From Closterium sp. Naga37s-1 (lineage: Eukaryota > Streptophyta > Zygnematophyceae > Desmidiales > Closteriaceae), in contig CANJKZ010000425.1 in assembly GCA_947471745.1 (NCBI GenBank), positions 310,001-374,000 of the forward strand: a stretch of DNA of 64,000 bases, in the 5' to 3' direction. Shown here in pieces: positions 1 through 12,712 of the stretch (the stretch's first letter is position 1; the number at the start of each line of letters is the position of its first letter). The translations under genes and the position numbers were made by a program. The notes beneath the pieces were generated by a model that did not search any database, had not been told where the DNA came from, and worked only from the letters and a program-made list of their open reading frames with translations.

Positions 1-3000
1 CGAAGCGCAGAAGGACCTGGTGCACCATGTGTGACTGAGTCAGGGTGATGGTGCGCCGTGCTCTGTCCTGGGTGATCTGCAAGCCAAGATAGCCGCGCAG
101 CTCACCCATGCCAGTGCAGGTGTGTCTCTTCTGTAGCTCCGACTTCACAAGGGCCAGTGCCTCAGTGTCAGCAGTGGCAAAGACCAAGTCGTCGACGTAC
201 ACGAGGACGTAGAACGGTGGCAGCGAAGTGTCGGTGCGTAGAAACAGCGACGGGTGAGCAGTCGAAGGAGAAAACCCAAGAGCCGTAAGCGTCGTCTTCA
301 GTGTCTCGTGCCACTCACAAGGCGCCTGGCGGAGACCGTAGACTGGCCGCCGGAGGCTCCACTAGGTACCTGCAACGACCCAGTGAAGCCAGGTGGGCGG
401 TGCACCCAGATCTCCTAGTGCAGGCTGCCCTATAAGAAAGCTATGCTGAAGTCAAGAGAGTGAAGCTCGTAGTCACGCTGATCGGCGACGTGCAGGAGTA
501 CCCGAAGAGTGGTCATCTTTGGGGTAGGGGAGAAGGTATGGAAGAAGTCAACTCCCTGTCGCTGACTGAAGCCTCGTGCAACGTAACGAGCCTTGAAGAC
601 AGGCGGAGAACCCGGCGGCCGCTTCACCCTGAAAATCCACATGCCATCGACTACGTTCGCCCCAGAAGGGGGAACTGCGTCGACGTAGGTGCCTGTGGAC
701 TTCCAGGATGCCATCTCTGCGTCCATGGCTGTCTTCCACTGAGAGGAGTAGGGACCCGTAATCGCCTTTGCGTAAGAGCGCGGTGTCGGGATGTCTGGTG
801 CATCCAGGTCTCCCTTAGGGGCAAGCAGCATGGCCACGAGATAAGGTACAGCAGCTGAAAGGCACTCAAATTCCTCCTGCCTGTCCTCAAGGACGTTCGT
901 GCCAAGAGCACACTCATCCCCGACGGATGGAGGACAGTCAGACTCAGACTCAGCAACAAGACTAATGGCGTAGTCGAGACGACAGGCAGCAGCAAAGTCA
1001 ACAAGCTCAGCAACTAGGGCAGACGCAGCAGTGGACTCAAAAGAAGGGTCAGTGAGAACAGTGGCGAGAAGGCGAGTGATAGTAGGACTGACAGCACGAG
1101 CTAGGTCAGACTCAGGGTCGGGAACGGCAGGAAGAGAGGACCCAGGAGGAGGCGGCAGAGGAACGCGCAGTGGAACAGAAGAAGGACGAAGTGCCATAAC
1201 GTGAGTGCCGGGAACAGGAGGAGGACGCGGACGAGGAACCCAACGACTAGTGTGAACAGTGCGAACAGGCGAGGCAGGACGAGACTCATGCTTACAACGC
1301 TCTGTAAAAGAGTTTGTCTGCTCAGCGAAAGGAGAAGGAGCAGGCAGTGGGGATTCTGACTGGAACTGTGGCTGCGGGTGGCGAGGCGGTGGACTCAGTA
1401 AGCGAGGAGGAAGGCCAGTAGAAGACGGGAGACTAAGAACCTGGCGAAGGACCGAGTCAGGTGGCGGTAGAGACAACGGTGGCGGCGGAACGAAAAACGG
1501 GCGCCGCTGCACAGTGCCTCCAGCACCAGTACCGCCAGACGCAGCACCCCCAACGCCAGCACCTCCAGCTCCAGGGTCAACCACACCAGCGCCTCCAGCG
1601 CTAGGGTCTCCAGCTCCAGGTCCTCCAGCTCCAACGCCGCCGGCGCCAGTGCCTCCAGCTCTTGTGCCTCCAGCTCCAGCGCCTCCAGCGCCAGCGCCCC
1701 CAACACCACCAGGCCCGGTAGCTCCAGTACCCCGAGCTCCAGGGTCAACAGCTGCAGTGCCTCTAGCTCCAGCGCCACCAGCTCCACCAGCCCCGGCAGC
1801 TCCAGTACCCCTAGTACGACGACCTCCAGGACCAGCAGCTCCAGCACCTCCGAGACCTCCAGCTCCAGTAGGAACTCCAGCACATCCAGCTCATGTGCCT
1901 CCAGCGACAGAGTCACCAGCTCCGGCAGCTCCACTCCGAAGGCGTGTGCGCCGAGAAAACCACTCGCGCAGCTGCTGCGGGGAGAGAGGCTCCGGCCGGG
2001 GAGACAGTCGTGACGAGGCACCCGCAGGACCTCTAGAAGAAGCAGGTTCCCTAGGCTCAGCACCCCCAGACTCCGCACCCTCAATCTCAGCACCCCCAGG
2101 CTCCGCACCCCCAGGCTCCGCAACCTCAGGCTCAGTACCCCCAGACTCTGCACCCTCAGGCTCAGCACCCCCAGACCCCGGATCCTCAGGCTCAGCACCC
2201 CCAGGCTCCGCACGCGCATGCTCAGCACCCCCAGACGCAGCACCCTCAGATGCAGCACCTCTAGCAGCACCTGAGTCTACAGCGACCTCAACAGGCACAG
2301 TACCAGGGAGTGGGTCTACCTGAGACACACCTGAGGGAGTAGGACCCTGAGGGGGGAGGCGGTCTACTGGGGGGGGACCTGGAGCAAGGAAGAGCGGCGG
2401 GGTTGGGAGAGGGGCAGAGCAGTAGAGGAAGAGACGGTAAAAGGGCCGACTCGTCAAACGTGACGTCCTGAGAGGGGAGGACACGGCGCGAGGTGGGGTG
2501 GTAAAACTGCCAGCCAGGCGCGTCAGGGGGAAAGCCAAGGAAGACGCAGGGAATAGCGCGGGCGGAGAGCTTGTCCGCGGATGTATCGCGAGCAAAGGCA
2601 TGAGAACCCCAGACCTGGAACACCGACGCATCGCCAAACTTCCTCGTCCAACACAGTATAGGCGAGGTCTCCGGCAAAGAGACACGGGGCCAGAGGTTGA
2701 TGCGCACCGTACCGGACCGCAAACGGCCATAGAAAATGGGGAGCAGCCGCATGGATCATGGAGGTACGAGCGACCTCCATGACTAAACCAATGCGGCACT
2801 TAGCAATCCCATTTTGGTGTGGGGAGGCCGGAAGCATGACCAACTGGAGAATGCCCTCCCCACGACAAAAGTCCCGCAAGAGGTCGGAAGAGAACTCACC
2901 ACCTCTGTCAGAGTGCAGACGCAGGACAAGAAGGTCTCGCGGAACCGCTCGCGGAGCTGGAGACGGACTGCGCGGATCCAAGGGATCAAGACATCAGGGA

Positions 3001-3832
3001 CCTCACCCTTGCTGCGCAAGGGGAAGACCATGGTGTAACGCGTGTAGTCGTCAACAACCAGCAGAAAGTAGCGCTCGCGGCCCTGTCCACTGATACGGGC
3101 GGGGCCCCACACGTCCATGAGGAGAGTTTGCAGGGGAGCAGTCATTGGGGGAAACAAGGAGGAGTGAGGAGCGGCGCGCTGCCGCCCCTCGACACAAGGA
3201 AGGCAGGGCGGGGCAGGCGAGGGCGGGAGGGGAGGCAGCGACCTAGGAAGACCAGAAACAAGGAGGCGGGAGTGCATGCCGCGAAGGCGTTGTAGGGAGG
3301 GGTGACCAAGGCGGTGGTGCCACAGGAGAGTCTGGTGAGACAGCAGGCGACACGAGCAGGGAGCTGCTACCGGACCTGACGCGGACACCTGGGCAGACGC
3401 AGCTACTTGAGGAGGCTCGATAACCAGTGTGTACAGACTCGACCCTAGCCGACTGGTGAACGTGGCCAGGTGACGACCCGTCCATGTACACGTGCATATC
3501 GACACACGCTGACCCCCAGGAGTGGTGGTAGTGACCAACGCATCCTGGAGGGCAGCGGTACTCACCAAGTTTGTAGAGAACGAGGGGAGGTGAAGACCTG
3601 AATGTAAGCCGAACGAAACCGCCGGACACGGGAGAACAGTGGAGGATCGGGCAAGAACTGGGCCCCTTGAGGGGTCAGCAAGTCTGACCGGAACAGGTGC
3701 AGAGAGTGGAGTGAGAGTGGTACTGTTGCGAAAGAAACAGCGAGAAGCACCTGCGTCAAGCGTAAAGGTGTGCAAGATCTCAGCAGGCAAAGTACCAGGG
3801 AGAGCAGACTCACTAGCACCTAGAGCAGCAGC
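1..3832 (-). mobile_element. Copia element A (alpha family), left part
   Basis: Fossil Ty1/Copia retrotransposon read on the minus strand; its 3' end lies left of the window. From right to left I see an aspartic protease region near 3.7 kb (motif DAGAS), the integrase zinc region near 3.3 kb (WHHRLGHPS), an integrase core near 2.9 kb (DRGGEF), a low-complexity Pro/Ser and Gly/Ala linker about 1.5-2.3 kb, and reverse transcriptase from about 0.9 kb to the window edge. The order Gag-PR-IN-RT is that of Copia. The element is split by element B and continues at 10307. It is broken, with several breaks, and has no full-length reading frame. Long frames on the plus strand across the linker are shadows of its repeat composition. 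Confidence 0.9.
3828..3832. repeat. Target-site duplication of B, left copy
   Basis: The sequence gcagc directly precedes the left LTR, and the same five bases follow the right LTR at 10307-10311. Five-base duplications are normal for Copia integrase. This fixes the insertion point inside element A. Confidence 0.9.
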
Positions 3833-4653
3833 TGTTATAGTCACAATAGGCTTGAATGTGCCTAAAACGAAAGATAGAGTGCACAGACGGATTTCTGCAG
3901 AGCGGCTTCAAACGTTGATAGCGTTCTGGTCACAGCTTCAAATGACTTGATTCAAATTGGATCTGGAGCGTCTTAACGTCGCCTACAATAAGCAAGTTAG
4001 ATTGCACGATTTGATAAAGGATTGACGACACAGCGTTGGTTTGAACGAACGGTACTATGGCAGCCACTATAGTCTTAGAACACAAGATAGGAAGAGTTAC
4101 GAGTTGGGAATGACTCCCAGCTCCTACAAACCCCAAGAGCCGAGGTACAGTGATGTGGAACAGTGCCACACTGTCCCCAACCACGAAGGGTCTCGAAACT
4201 ACCCTTCACTAGGGCCTACACCAAGTGAAATGTTACACTACACAAAGTAATGTAACAATTTTTCAATATCTTGAGGTGTACCCTTTTTGGCGAGCTTCGA
4301 AATCACTTGAGGCTTGACACCAAGGCTCGGGCTCTTCATCACAAACTCATCCTTGAGTTCTTGATGGGTCTGCTGCACACACCTGCGACACGCCGAACGT
4401 TCGACACAGGACAAAATAGAAACCGCGCACGACAAAATAGAAACCGCGCGCGAGACACAAACGACCGCGTAACACGCGTCTAGCGATAACTCGCTATTGA
4501 CTCGACACACACACTCGACATCATGACACAACATTCACACACAATTATAAGCATGAAATATATATTATCCCATGCCCTCATACCATTCCATACACACACA
4601 CATTCACGCACACGGACAACAAGCCGAGTGCAAACCGTAGGGTTGCACCAACA
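3833..4653 (-). repeat. Element B 3' LTR
   Basis: This is an 821-bp LTR, the left end of B, which reads on the minus strand. On the plus strand it begins tgttatagtcac and ends gcaccaaca. It is almost identical to 9499-10306 and related to the LTR at 21284-22080. The short frames inside it recur in both copies and are not genes. Confidence 0.96.
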
Positions 4654-4666
4654 AACTCCCCCTCGG
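4654..4666 (-). other. Element B polypurine tract
   Basis: The plus strand reads aactccccctcgg directly inside the left LTR. On the element strand this is a purine run ending at the LTR, the normal place of the plus-strand primer of Copia elements. The same tract occurs at 22081 in E and, slightly changed, at 27574 in G. Confidence 0.85.
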
Positions 4667-7600
4667 ATTGTTGGCCTTAGGATATGTTGCTCTCTCAGTT
4701 CAGAGCCATCCCAGCCAGCTTGCAACACTTCCAATGCTGCTGCTCCACCAGCCTCTTGGTCATCATGTCAGCCGGCTGCCCCGTGGTCTTCACGTAGCGC
4801 AACTCAACTTCACCCGCGGTTACCATGCTCCTCGTCCAATGCCACTTCACCCTCATGTGCTTCGTGAGTCCATGCAACACAGGGTTCTTAGCAAGAGCAA
4901 TGGCACCCTGGCTGTCACAGTACAGTGGGGTAGGTCCTTGCTGCTCCTCCCCCAATTCAGCCAACAAACGCCGCTGCCACACAATCTCCCGTACGGCACG
5001 GAAGAGTGCCATGTACTCGGACTCCACCGAGCTCAAAGCTTGGTCAACCTGCTTCTTGCTCTCCCAAGCAGTTGGGCCTCCACCAACACAGCATATGAAG
5101 CCTCCCACACTTGTCATGTCCTCTGGTTCTGATGCATATGAAGCATCCGAGTAGGCGGTGAGGAACAAACGCCCGGGTTCAACACCATCCGCGCCCTTTT
5201 GGCGCCTTTGTGCCGCCGCCGAGTATTGCAGCCCAACGGTCGGTGTTTGGCCAAGATACTTGGCCACCCTCATTCCAGCTGCTACCTGCTCCTCATTAGG
5301 GCATTGCACAACCCTAGCCAGCTGCCCGGTAGCAAACGCGACGTCCGGTCGGGTGTTTACCGCCGCATACATGAGGCTGCCCACCAACGAGTGAAATCGG
5401 CGCCTCTCCTCTTCACCAACGCTCTCCTCCTCTGGTCCCTTCACACACTTGAACCCAGAGGGAAAGGGTGTAGCCACATGGCCTTCACTCTGCCCAAAGT
5501 TGGCAGCCAATGCCTCCAGGTACTTTCGTTGATGCACCCGCATGCACCGCTTCTCCACATCTCGTTCGATGTGGAGCCCAAGGTAGAAGCTCACGTCACC
5601 AAGGGCCTTGCACTTGAACTTGTCTTGAAGCTTCAGCATCACCTCCTTCACAAGGTCAGAAGAGGGTGAGAAAATGAGGATGTCATCCACATAAACCACC
5701 ATGAAACTCCTCTGCTCCCCCTCGCCAAGCATGAACAAGGAGTGATCGGCCGTTGAGGGAGTGAAGCCGATCCCCTCCAACACTTCGCGCAGCTTCATGT
5801 ACCATTGCCTAGGGGCCTGCTTCAGCCCATAGAGGGCCTTCTTCAGCTTCCACACTCTGCCACTACCATCATCAAACCCCTCTGGCTGCGCCATAAAAAT
5901 CTCCTCCTCAAGGATGCCGTTAAGGAATGCCGTTACGATGTCCATTCGCTTTACTACCCATCCTTTGATGGCGGCTCCCGCGAATAGGGTTCGCAGCGTC
6001 GTCGGCTTCACCACAGGGGCAAACAGCTCCTTGAAGTCCACCTTCTCCTTCTGCTGGTACCCCTTGGCTACAAGCCTAGACTTGTAGCGCTCGATCTTGC
6101 CGTCGGCATCCGACTTGATTTTGAAGAGCCACTTGGACGTTATCGCCGTACGCCCCTCCGGTAGCTCCGCCAATTCAAACGTGTCATTCTCCTCGATGCT
6201 CTTCAGCTCACTCTCCATGGCCTTCTTCCACTCCTCAGCATCACTACTCTCCAAAGCCTCCTTGAGAGTTGCTGGTTCTCCCGGCATCTCCACCGGAGAG
6301 AAGAACGCGAAGGCACACTCCTCGTAGTCACTCTCCTCGTCGTCTCCGACCATCATTGCCGCTCCGGCCAGGGCTGTCTTGCCCTGCTTTCCCGGCGCAT
6401 CATAGGTCAGCCTATTAGGGGGTTGAACTCTCCTCTTCCCCCTTCCTTCCTCCTCAGCTGCAGGGACTTGAAGGCCTTGGCGTTGCTGCGGTGTGGCTCG
6501 AATCCGTGGAGCACTCGTAGTACGGGAAGGGAGTGACGGTGCACGCTCGCTCACTTGCTGCACCTCCTCCTCTTCTTCCTCTGCATCATTGGCCTCCTCT
6601 CCCCCATTCACAAGGGAGGATTGCCTTGTGGTTGTGCTGCCGCTGCTCAGCTCCAAAGGCAGCTCCACATGCTCCAAACCGGAACCCTTCACCTCCCCAA
6701 ACCGCACGCCTATCTTCGCCTCATTCTCCGCCTTCCAATCCTTGTACATGAAGTTCTCCATGAACTTGCAGTCCCTGCTCACCAAGAACTTCTTGGTGAA
6801 TGGATCCCAAAGAAGCCATCCCTTGCTGTTTTGAGCCATGCCCAAGTGCACGGCCCACACCGCCTTGGCACCAAGCTTGTTGTGCCGAAGATGCTTAGGC
6901 ACGAGCGCCATGCACATGCACCCGAACACCCGAAGCATATCCACCTTTGGCTTCCTTCCTAGCCACTCCACATAGGGCACCCATTTGTCTGCTCCCACAT
7001 GAGTCAAGGCTCTGTTCTTGGCCACACACGCGCTCCGCACCGCATCAGGCCAGAAATAGTCGGGTAGCCCGGCTTCAATGAGCAACCCGCGTGCCGCCTC
7101 CGTGATTGTGCGGTTCGCTCGCTCGGCGATGCCGTTCATTGCAGGGGAGTATGGCATGGTGAGGGAGTGCCGAATACCATTCTTCTTCAGCCACAACCCA
7201 AACTCCTTGCTCAGGAACTCTCCCCCTCGATCGGTGCGGATTGACTTGACTAGACGGTCTTGTTGCCGCTCCACCATCGGGAACCAATCCGTCTTCAACG
7301 TTTCAGCCACGTCGCTCTTCTTGGCCAGCACGTACACCCAAGTCATGCGGGTGTAGACGTCGACAATGGTGAGAAAATACTCAGCTCCAGCAGCTCCAAG
7401 CTTCAGGGGGCCTACCACGTCCATCACCACCTCATCAAGCGGTGCCTTTGCCGTTGCCTCCGAACTAGGGAACGGAAACCGGGTAAACTTGGCTTGAATG
7501 CACGTCGGGCAGCCAAGCACCTCATCGGGCTCCCCCTTCACACGTATGCCAGCAACCATCTCATTCTTCACTAGCTACTGCAAGATGGGCAGGGCCACAT

Positions 7601-9483
7601 GCCCCGTGCGCCGATGCAAGGTGAGCCAATCACACTCCCCCGTAGCCGAAGTTGGATTGGAGAATGCCGCGCTCGCAATAGCGCCCCACATACTCTCTCC
7701 GTAGTCCTCCTCCGCTGCTGCCTCTGGGTTCTCCTCACCCTTTTGCTGCTCCTTGGTTGCTGCACCACTCTCCTTAGGTTCACTAAACTTGCTGGTCCCT
7801 CCAGGTTTGCTCTTCTTGAGCTCATTCTCCTTAGCGCGACCGTTCGCGCCATCGTCGCTACCGACCGCTCCATCCTTGGTGCTGATGCTTGCTGCCACTT
7901 GCCTCTCCTTAGGCATAGGGACCACTGGGATCTGCCACATCTCGTTGTAGACATCCCTGTCCTCATGAAGGTCCCAAAGAATTCGATCGCCAAGCCTTGC
8001 GGTGTAGGTCTTGGCTCCCTTCGAGTTCGTGTCCATGCCGGCCTTTGCCAACCGCCGCACGGAAATCAGGTTTGCAGCAAGGCTGGGCACCCAAAGCACG
8101 TTCTTGAGGCCCACCATCTTCCCATCAGCACCCTTGAACATGGCCTTGCCCATGCCTTTCACCTCTGCTCGCTGCCCCAAAGCCGATGTGACATGCTTCA
8201 CCGGTGACGGCTCGAGTTCGGTGAGCAAGTCCGGGCGAGGTGTCATGCTATAGGTAGCGCCACTATCAATCACCCAATAGTCCAGGGGGTGTAGGGTCAC
8301 CTTCCCCACAGCTGCTGGCTCCTCAAAGCCTTCATCCTTCTCTGGACCAGCCGGTACTTGCGTCGACACGAAGTAGAATAGACCCGGGTATCGATCGTCG
8401 CTCGGGTCCTTGTCGTTGTCTCCGCTCTTCATGTTTGCAGCTCCGCCACCGCGACCGCCACGGCCTCCACGGCCTCGTCCTCTCCCTCCTCCTGCTCCTC
8501 TACCCTCTTGGCCTTGAGCAGGGGTCCAACCATCAGGGAGTTTGTAGCAGTCGCGCCACATGTGTCCGCTCTTGTGGCAATAGTGACACTCGCCGTCGAA
8601 TCGGCCGCGACCGCGTCCGTAGCTCTTGTCGTCGCTGCCGTAACCGCCACTCCTGCGGCCTCCGCCGGAGTTGTTGCCACCAAACCTTCCTCCCCCTCGT
8701 CCTCTGCCTCTTCCTTGACCATATCTACGGCCGATGCTCGCTGCCCCAGCGCCATCCGCACTCGCCAACTCACGGCGGCGAAAATCCTCTTGAAGGATAG
8801 CTCGCTTCACGTCTTCAAGCGAGAGGCGGGGCAAGTCGCGATTAAGGTTGATGATGAGCGAGGACCATGAATCTGGGAGTAAGGCCAGCAACTTGGTCTT
8901 CTTTTGGAGCTCACTGTAGTTCAAATCAGCTCCCTCAAGCCGCGTCAACAAGTCGAAGAATTTCTGCACCCCTTCTTCAACCGCTTCGTCTTCTTCAATT
9001 CGTAGTGCCGCCATTTGCCGTTCCAACACCACCGCTACCGCCGCTGTTGCAGGAGCATGTACACCCTTGAGAGCAGCCCATGCCTTTGGTCCTTTCTCTG
9101 GTTCACGCTGGAATGGCTTGATGTGACGGATCTGACTGCTCCCCAACGCTTGCCCAAGTAAGAGATAGCCTTGTGCGCTCTTCCGCACCCACGGGCTCTT
9201 CTCCGGGTCGTTCTCGGGGCGCTTCTCCGTTCCTTCCATCACCTCCAGCAGGTCATAGTGGTCAAAGATGTTCTCCATCTTGAAGGACCATTCAGCAAAG
9301 TTGTCACCGTTGAACTTGTCAAGCCCAAACACCCTAGGCTCATCCCTAGGTGGGCCAAGACTTGGTTGCATGGGCGCCATGGCTGAATCACGGGGTTGGC
9401 CTTGAGCTTGAGCTTCTCCACTGCCACCAGCACCTCTGCCACCCCTTTCCTCAGGTCCAGACATTGTCGAAACTGCTCCAAGG

Positions 9484-9498
9484 GCCTCTGATACCACT
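9484..9498 (-). other. Element B primer-binding site
   Basis: On the element strand this reads AGTGGTATCAGAGGC just inside the 5' LTR. TGGTATCAGAG is the usual plant Copia site, complementary to the 3' end of initiator methionine tRNA. Element G carries the same core next to its right LTR (about 32139-32151). Confidence 0.85.
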
Positions 9499-10306
9499 TG
9501 TTATAGTCACAATAGGCTTGAATGTGCCTAAAACGAAAGATAGAGTGCACAGACGGCGGCTTAAAATGTTGATAGCGTTCTGGTCACAGCTTCAAATGAC
9601 TTGATTCAAATTGGATCTGGAGCGTCTTAACGTTGCCTACAATAAGCAAGTTAGATTGCACGATTTGATAAAGGATTGACGACACAGCGTTGGTTTGAAC
9701 GAACGGTACTATGGCAGCCACTATAGTCTTAGAACACAAGATAGGAAGAGTTACGAGTTGGGAATGACTCCCAGCTCCTACAAACCCCAAGAGCCGAGGT
9801 ACAGTGATGTGGAACAGTGCCACACTGTCCCCAACCACGAAGGGTCTCGAAACTACCCTTCACTAGGGCCTACACCAAGTGAAATGTTACACTACACAAA
9901 GTAATGTAACTATCTTCAATATCTTGAGGTGTACCCTTTTTGGCGAGCTTCGAAATCACTTGAGGCTTGACACCAAGGCTCGGGCTCTTCATCACAAACT
10001 CATCCTTGAGTTCTTGATGGGTCTGCTGCACACACCTGCGACACGCCGAACGTTCGACACAGGACAAAATAGAAACCGCGCACGACAAAATAGAAACCGC
10101 GCGCGAGACACAAACGACCGCGTAAGACGCGTCTAGCGATAACTCGCTATTGACTCGACACACACACTCGACATCATGACTCAACATTCACACACAATTA
10201 TAAGCATGAAATATATATTATCCCATGCCCTCATACCATTCCATACACACACACATTCACGCACACGGACAACAAGCCGAGTGCAAACTGTAGGGTTGCA
10301 CCAACA
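9499..10306 (-). repeat. Element B 5' LTR
   Basis: This is an 808-bp LTR, nearly identical to 3833-4653. The main difference is a missing block of about 13 bp near 9556. It should contain the element's promoter. The tatata stretch near 10210 is AT-rich, but I cannot place a TATA box securely. Confidence 0.95.
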
Positions 10307-11689
10307 GCAGCCTCTATACCTGGGTCGGGCGGCACACACAGGTAATAATCACCCTCAGCACTAACAGACAAGGCATACATAGCAGCAAGGATAGCATCAT
10401 TGTCAAGAGCAAAGATATCAACTCCAGACCTAAGCAGCTCTAGCCAGCGGGGGCGCTCAGCCTCGTCACCAAACTCTGCGCGCCAAGCGTCGTCTAGGCA
10501 GGAGAAGCAGTGGTGCTGAGTGTGAGGCTTCCCGCATGTCTGACCAGCACGGTCACCCGTGCGAATGACATACGGGCAGCTAACACTACCCCCAGACGCC
10601 CCACGCTAAGAAAACCACTCACGAAGCTGCTGGGGTGAAGGGGTCTCGCTCCGACGCTACTGCTGCTTCCTCTGGCCACTGCCAGAACCTCCCCTCGGAA
10701 CAGCTCCACCCCGACTGCCACCACTCCCACCGCTGCCACCACCACCGCCACCAAAGCCCCCACTCCCGCCACCACTCCCACCGCTGCCACCACCTTAGCT
10801 ACCTCCACCATCTCCACTGCCGGCCCCACCACCACCCCCGCTGCCACTGCCACCACTCCTGCCACCCTTTCCCTTGCCGCTGTGGCGCTTCCCACTAATG
10901 GCAGAAGCAGCCCCAACATCCTCAGCACCAAGGATGTCAACAGCAGCAGCAGAGGCGTAGGAGGGGGCAAGGGGGGAGGGGGAACACCCCTCAAATAAGG
11001 GTGTGCGAGGAGTGCCACGAGCAGCACCTACAGCGACTATGCTAGTCTCAGTTGCAAGGAAGTGCTGCTCGAGTAGGTCGACAGTGAGGTCTGTGGGGTC
11101 AAGTGCGAGAAAGTGGTCCCTGACAGCGCGAAGAGAGTCAGGGAGGCAGGTGACTATGAAGTAGAGAGTGATGTACATCGGGGGCGGGTTCCTGTCAAGG
11201 AACCCTGCTGGGAGGGCAGCGCGGTAGCGAGCGTCGCTAGCGCGAAGGTGGGAAAAGAGGTCCTCTACCGTGGCAAAGGCGGACAGCTCGGGAAACAGGT
11301 AGGGCAGTAGAAGACGGCCGAGAGCAGCAGTGGCAGGGGAGGAGTAATAGGCGACTACGGCATCGTACAGTGCTTTAGTAGTTTTGTGCTGTCCGAAGTG
11401 AGCGCGTTCGGCTAACGGAAGGTGGTTGCGAACGGCTTAGTGAGCAGCAGCGTCACGGGTAAGCCACTGTGAGTGAGTCGCACTGTCAGCTGTGGCGGGA
11501 GGGGCGAGAGAGGCTCCAGACGTGTGGTCAAATAACGAAACGCTGTCTCTAGAATCGCTCAGTAGGTACAGCTGTAAGTCGTCGAGCCACGTATCAAACT
11601 GGATCGGACGGCCCTCATGATCGAAGGTGAGAACATTGAGAGAAGCCATAGCGGGCAGAGCAGGGCTGCGCACAGAGCAAGGCAGGGCA

Positions 11690-12500
11690 GCGAACGGCTA
11701 GGGCAGCCAGAGGGGCGGCACACAGCAGGGGCGGGCTGCCAGAGGGCGGCGAGCGGGGTGAAAGGGGCGGCGAGCGGGCCGCAAGGGGTGGCGCGCGGGC
11801 TGCAAGGGGCGGCGAGCGGGCCGCAAGGGGCGGCAAGCGGGCTGCAAGGGGCAGCGAGCGGGCCGCAAGGGGCGGCGAGCGGGTTGCAAGGGGCGGCGAG
11901 CGGGCCGCAAGGGGCGGCGAGCGGGCTGCAAGAGGCGGCGAGCGGGCCCCAAGGGGCTGCGAGCAGGCTGCAAGGGGCGGCAAGCGGGCTGCAAGGGGCG
12001 GCAAGCGGGCTGCAAGGGGCAGCGCGCAGGCTGCAAGAGGGCAGCGCGCGGGCTGCAAGGGGCGGCGAGCTAGCGGCAAGGGCGGAGAGCGGGCCTTAGG
12101 GGCGGTAAGTGGGCCGCAGGCGGGTGGCTAGGGGCGGTGAGCGGGCCGCGATCAAGCAGCGAGCGGGCGGCAGGGCGGCGAGCGAGCTGCAGGGGCGGCG
12201 AGCGGGCCGCGAGCGGGCGGCAGGGCGGCGAGCGGGCCGTAGGGGCAGGGAGCAGGCCGCAAGGGCGGCGAGTGGGCCGCAAGGGCAGTGAGCGGGCCGC
12301 AAGGGCGGTGAGCGGGCCCAGGGGCGGCGGGCGGGCCACAAGGGGGCGGCGCACGGGCTGCAAGGGCGGCGCGCGGGCCGCAAGTAAGTGGCGGGCGGGA
12401 TGCAGGGGCAGCGCGCTGGCTGCAGGGGCGCTAAGGGCGGCGCGACGAGCTGCTAGGGGCGGTGCAGCGGCCAGAAGGGCGGCGCATCAATAGGGTAGGG
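11690..12500 (-). repeat. GC-rich minisatellite leader of element A
   Basis: Loose tandem array with a unit of about 20-22 bp based on ggggcggcgagcgggctgc. It lies between the primer-binding site and the start of Gag. Because the units are open in many frames, they create long Ala/Arg/Pro-rich frames on both strands; I do not count these as genes. Element H has a different but similar GC-rich leader in the same place, so the leader array looks like a family trait. Confidence 0.8.
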
Positions 12501-12581
12501 TGGCAGGGCAGCTAGTGGGGCAGCTCTGTGGTGGGCCCTAAAAAAAAATTCGGTCCTAGGGAAGGACCTTCTTTGAAACCA

Positions 12582-12712
12582 TGTCAAGCTAACGAACGAG
12601 AATGAATGGACTATGAAAGAGTTGGGTACAAGTACTTACCCTAATTGGGTTGTACCCCTTATGGGCTACCCCACTATAGCCTACACAAAGCAAGCAATGT
12701 AACATTTTGACA
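12582..12712 (-). repeat. Element A 5' LTR (short, 131 bp)
   Basis: It begins tgtcaagctaacg and ends cattttgaca on the plus strand. It matches, in reverse complement, the LTR at 34495-34626 over its whole length and more distantly the LTR at 38699-38829. About 131 bp is short for Copia. The flank at 12713 continues straight into element C. Confidence 0.85.

Larger units (their letters stand above)
3833..10306 (-). mobile_element. Copia element B (beta family), nearly whole, nested in A
   Basis: LTR retrotransposon of Ty1/Copia type on the minus strand, inserted in element A. It has two LTRs of about 810 bp starting TG and ending CA, a primer-binding site and polypurine tract next to them, and a 5-bp target duplication (gcagc). 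Domains in order from the right: Gag about 8.7-9.5 kb, zinc knuckle C-HY-C-HKSG-H-MWRD-C near 8.55 kb, protease near 8.25 kb (DSGATYS), integrase about 6.7-7.6 kb (DRGGEF), reverse transcriptase about 5.4-6.2 kb (YVDD), and RNase H about 4.7-5.1 kb. The two LTRs differ at only about seven bases plus one 13-bp gap, so the insertion is young. It looks almost whole, with about one break. Confidence 0.96.
10307..12712 (-). mobile_element. Copia element A, right part: leader, Gag and 5' LTR
   Basis: Continuation of fossil element A to the right of B. From right to left it has a 131-bp 5' LTR (12582-12712), a probable primer site about 12567-12581 (element strand TGGTTTCAAAGAAGG), a GC-rich leader about 11.69-12.50 kb, and Gag about 10.8-11.67 kb. 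The Gag start contains FDTWLDDLQLYLLSD, followed by a Gly-rich stretch about 10.6-10.9 kb. A lies within the 3' region of element C. It is broken, with several breaks. The tatgggctacccc block inside the LTR recurs in element H. Confidence 0.85.

Noticed and set aside
1259-2323. 354-codon Pro/Ala-rich plus-strand frame and similar frames at 14851-15555 and 41682-42062
   Set aside because: They are antisense to the repetitive linker of alpha Copia elements, where composition keeps several frames open.
4041-4483. Small frames inside the B LTRs, repeated at 9695-10136
   Set aside because: Identical frames in both LTRs and decayed in E show they are LTR sequence, not genes.
11615-12493. Ala/Arg/Pro-rich frames on both strands
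   Set aside because: Shadows of the GC-rich leader minisatellite; no codon bias, motif or conserved start.
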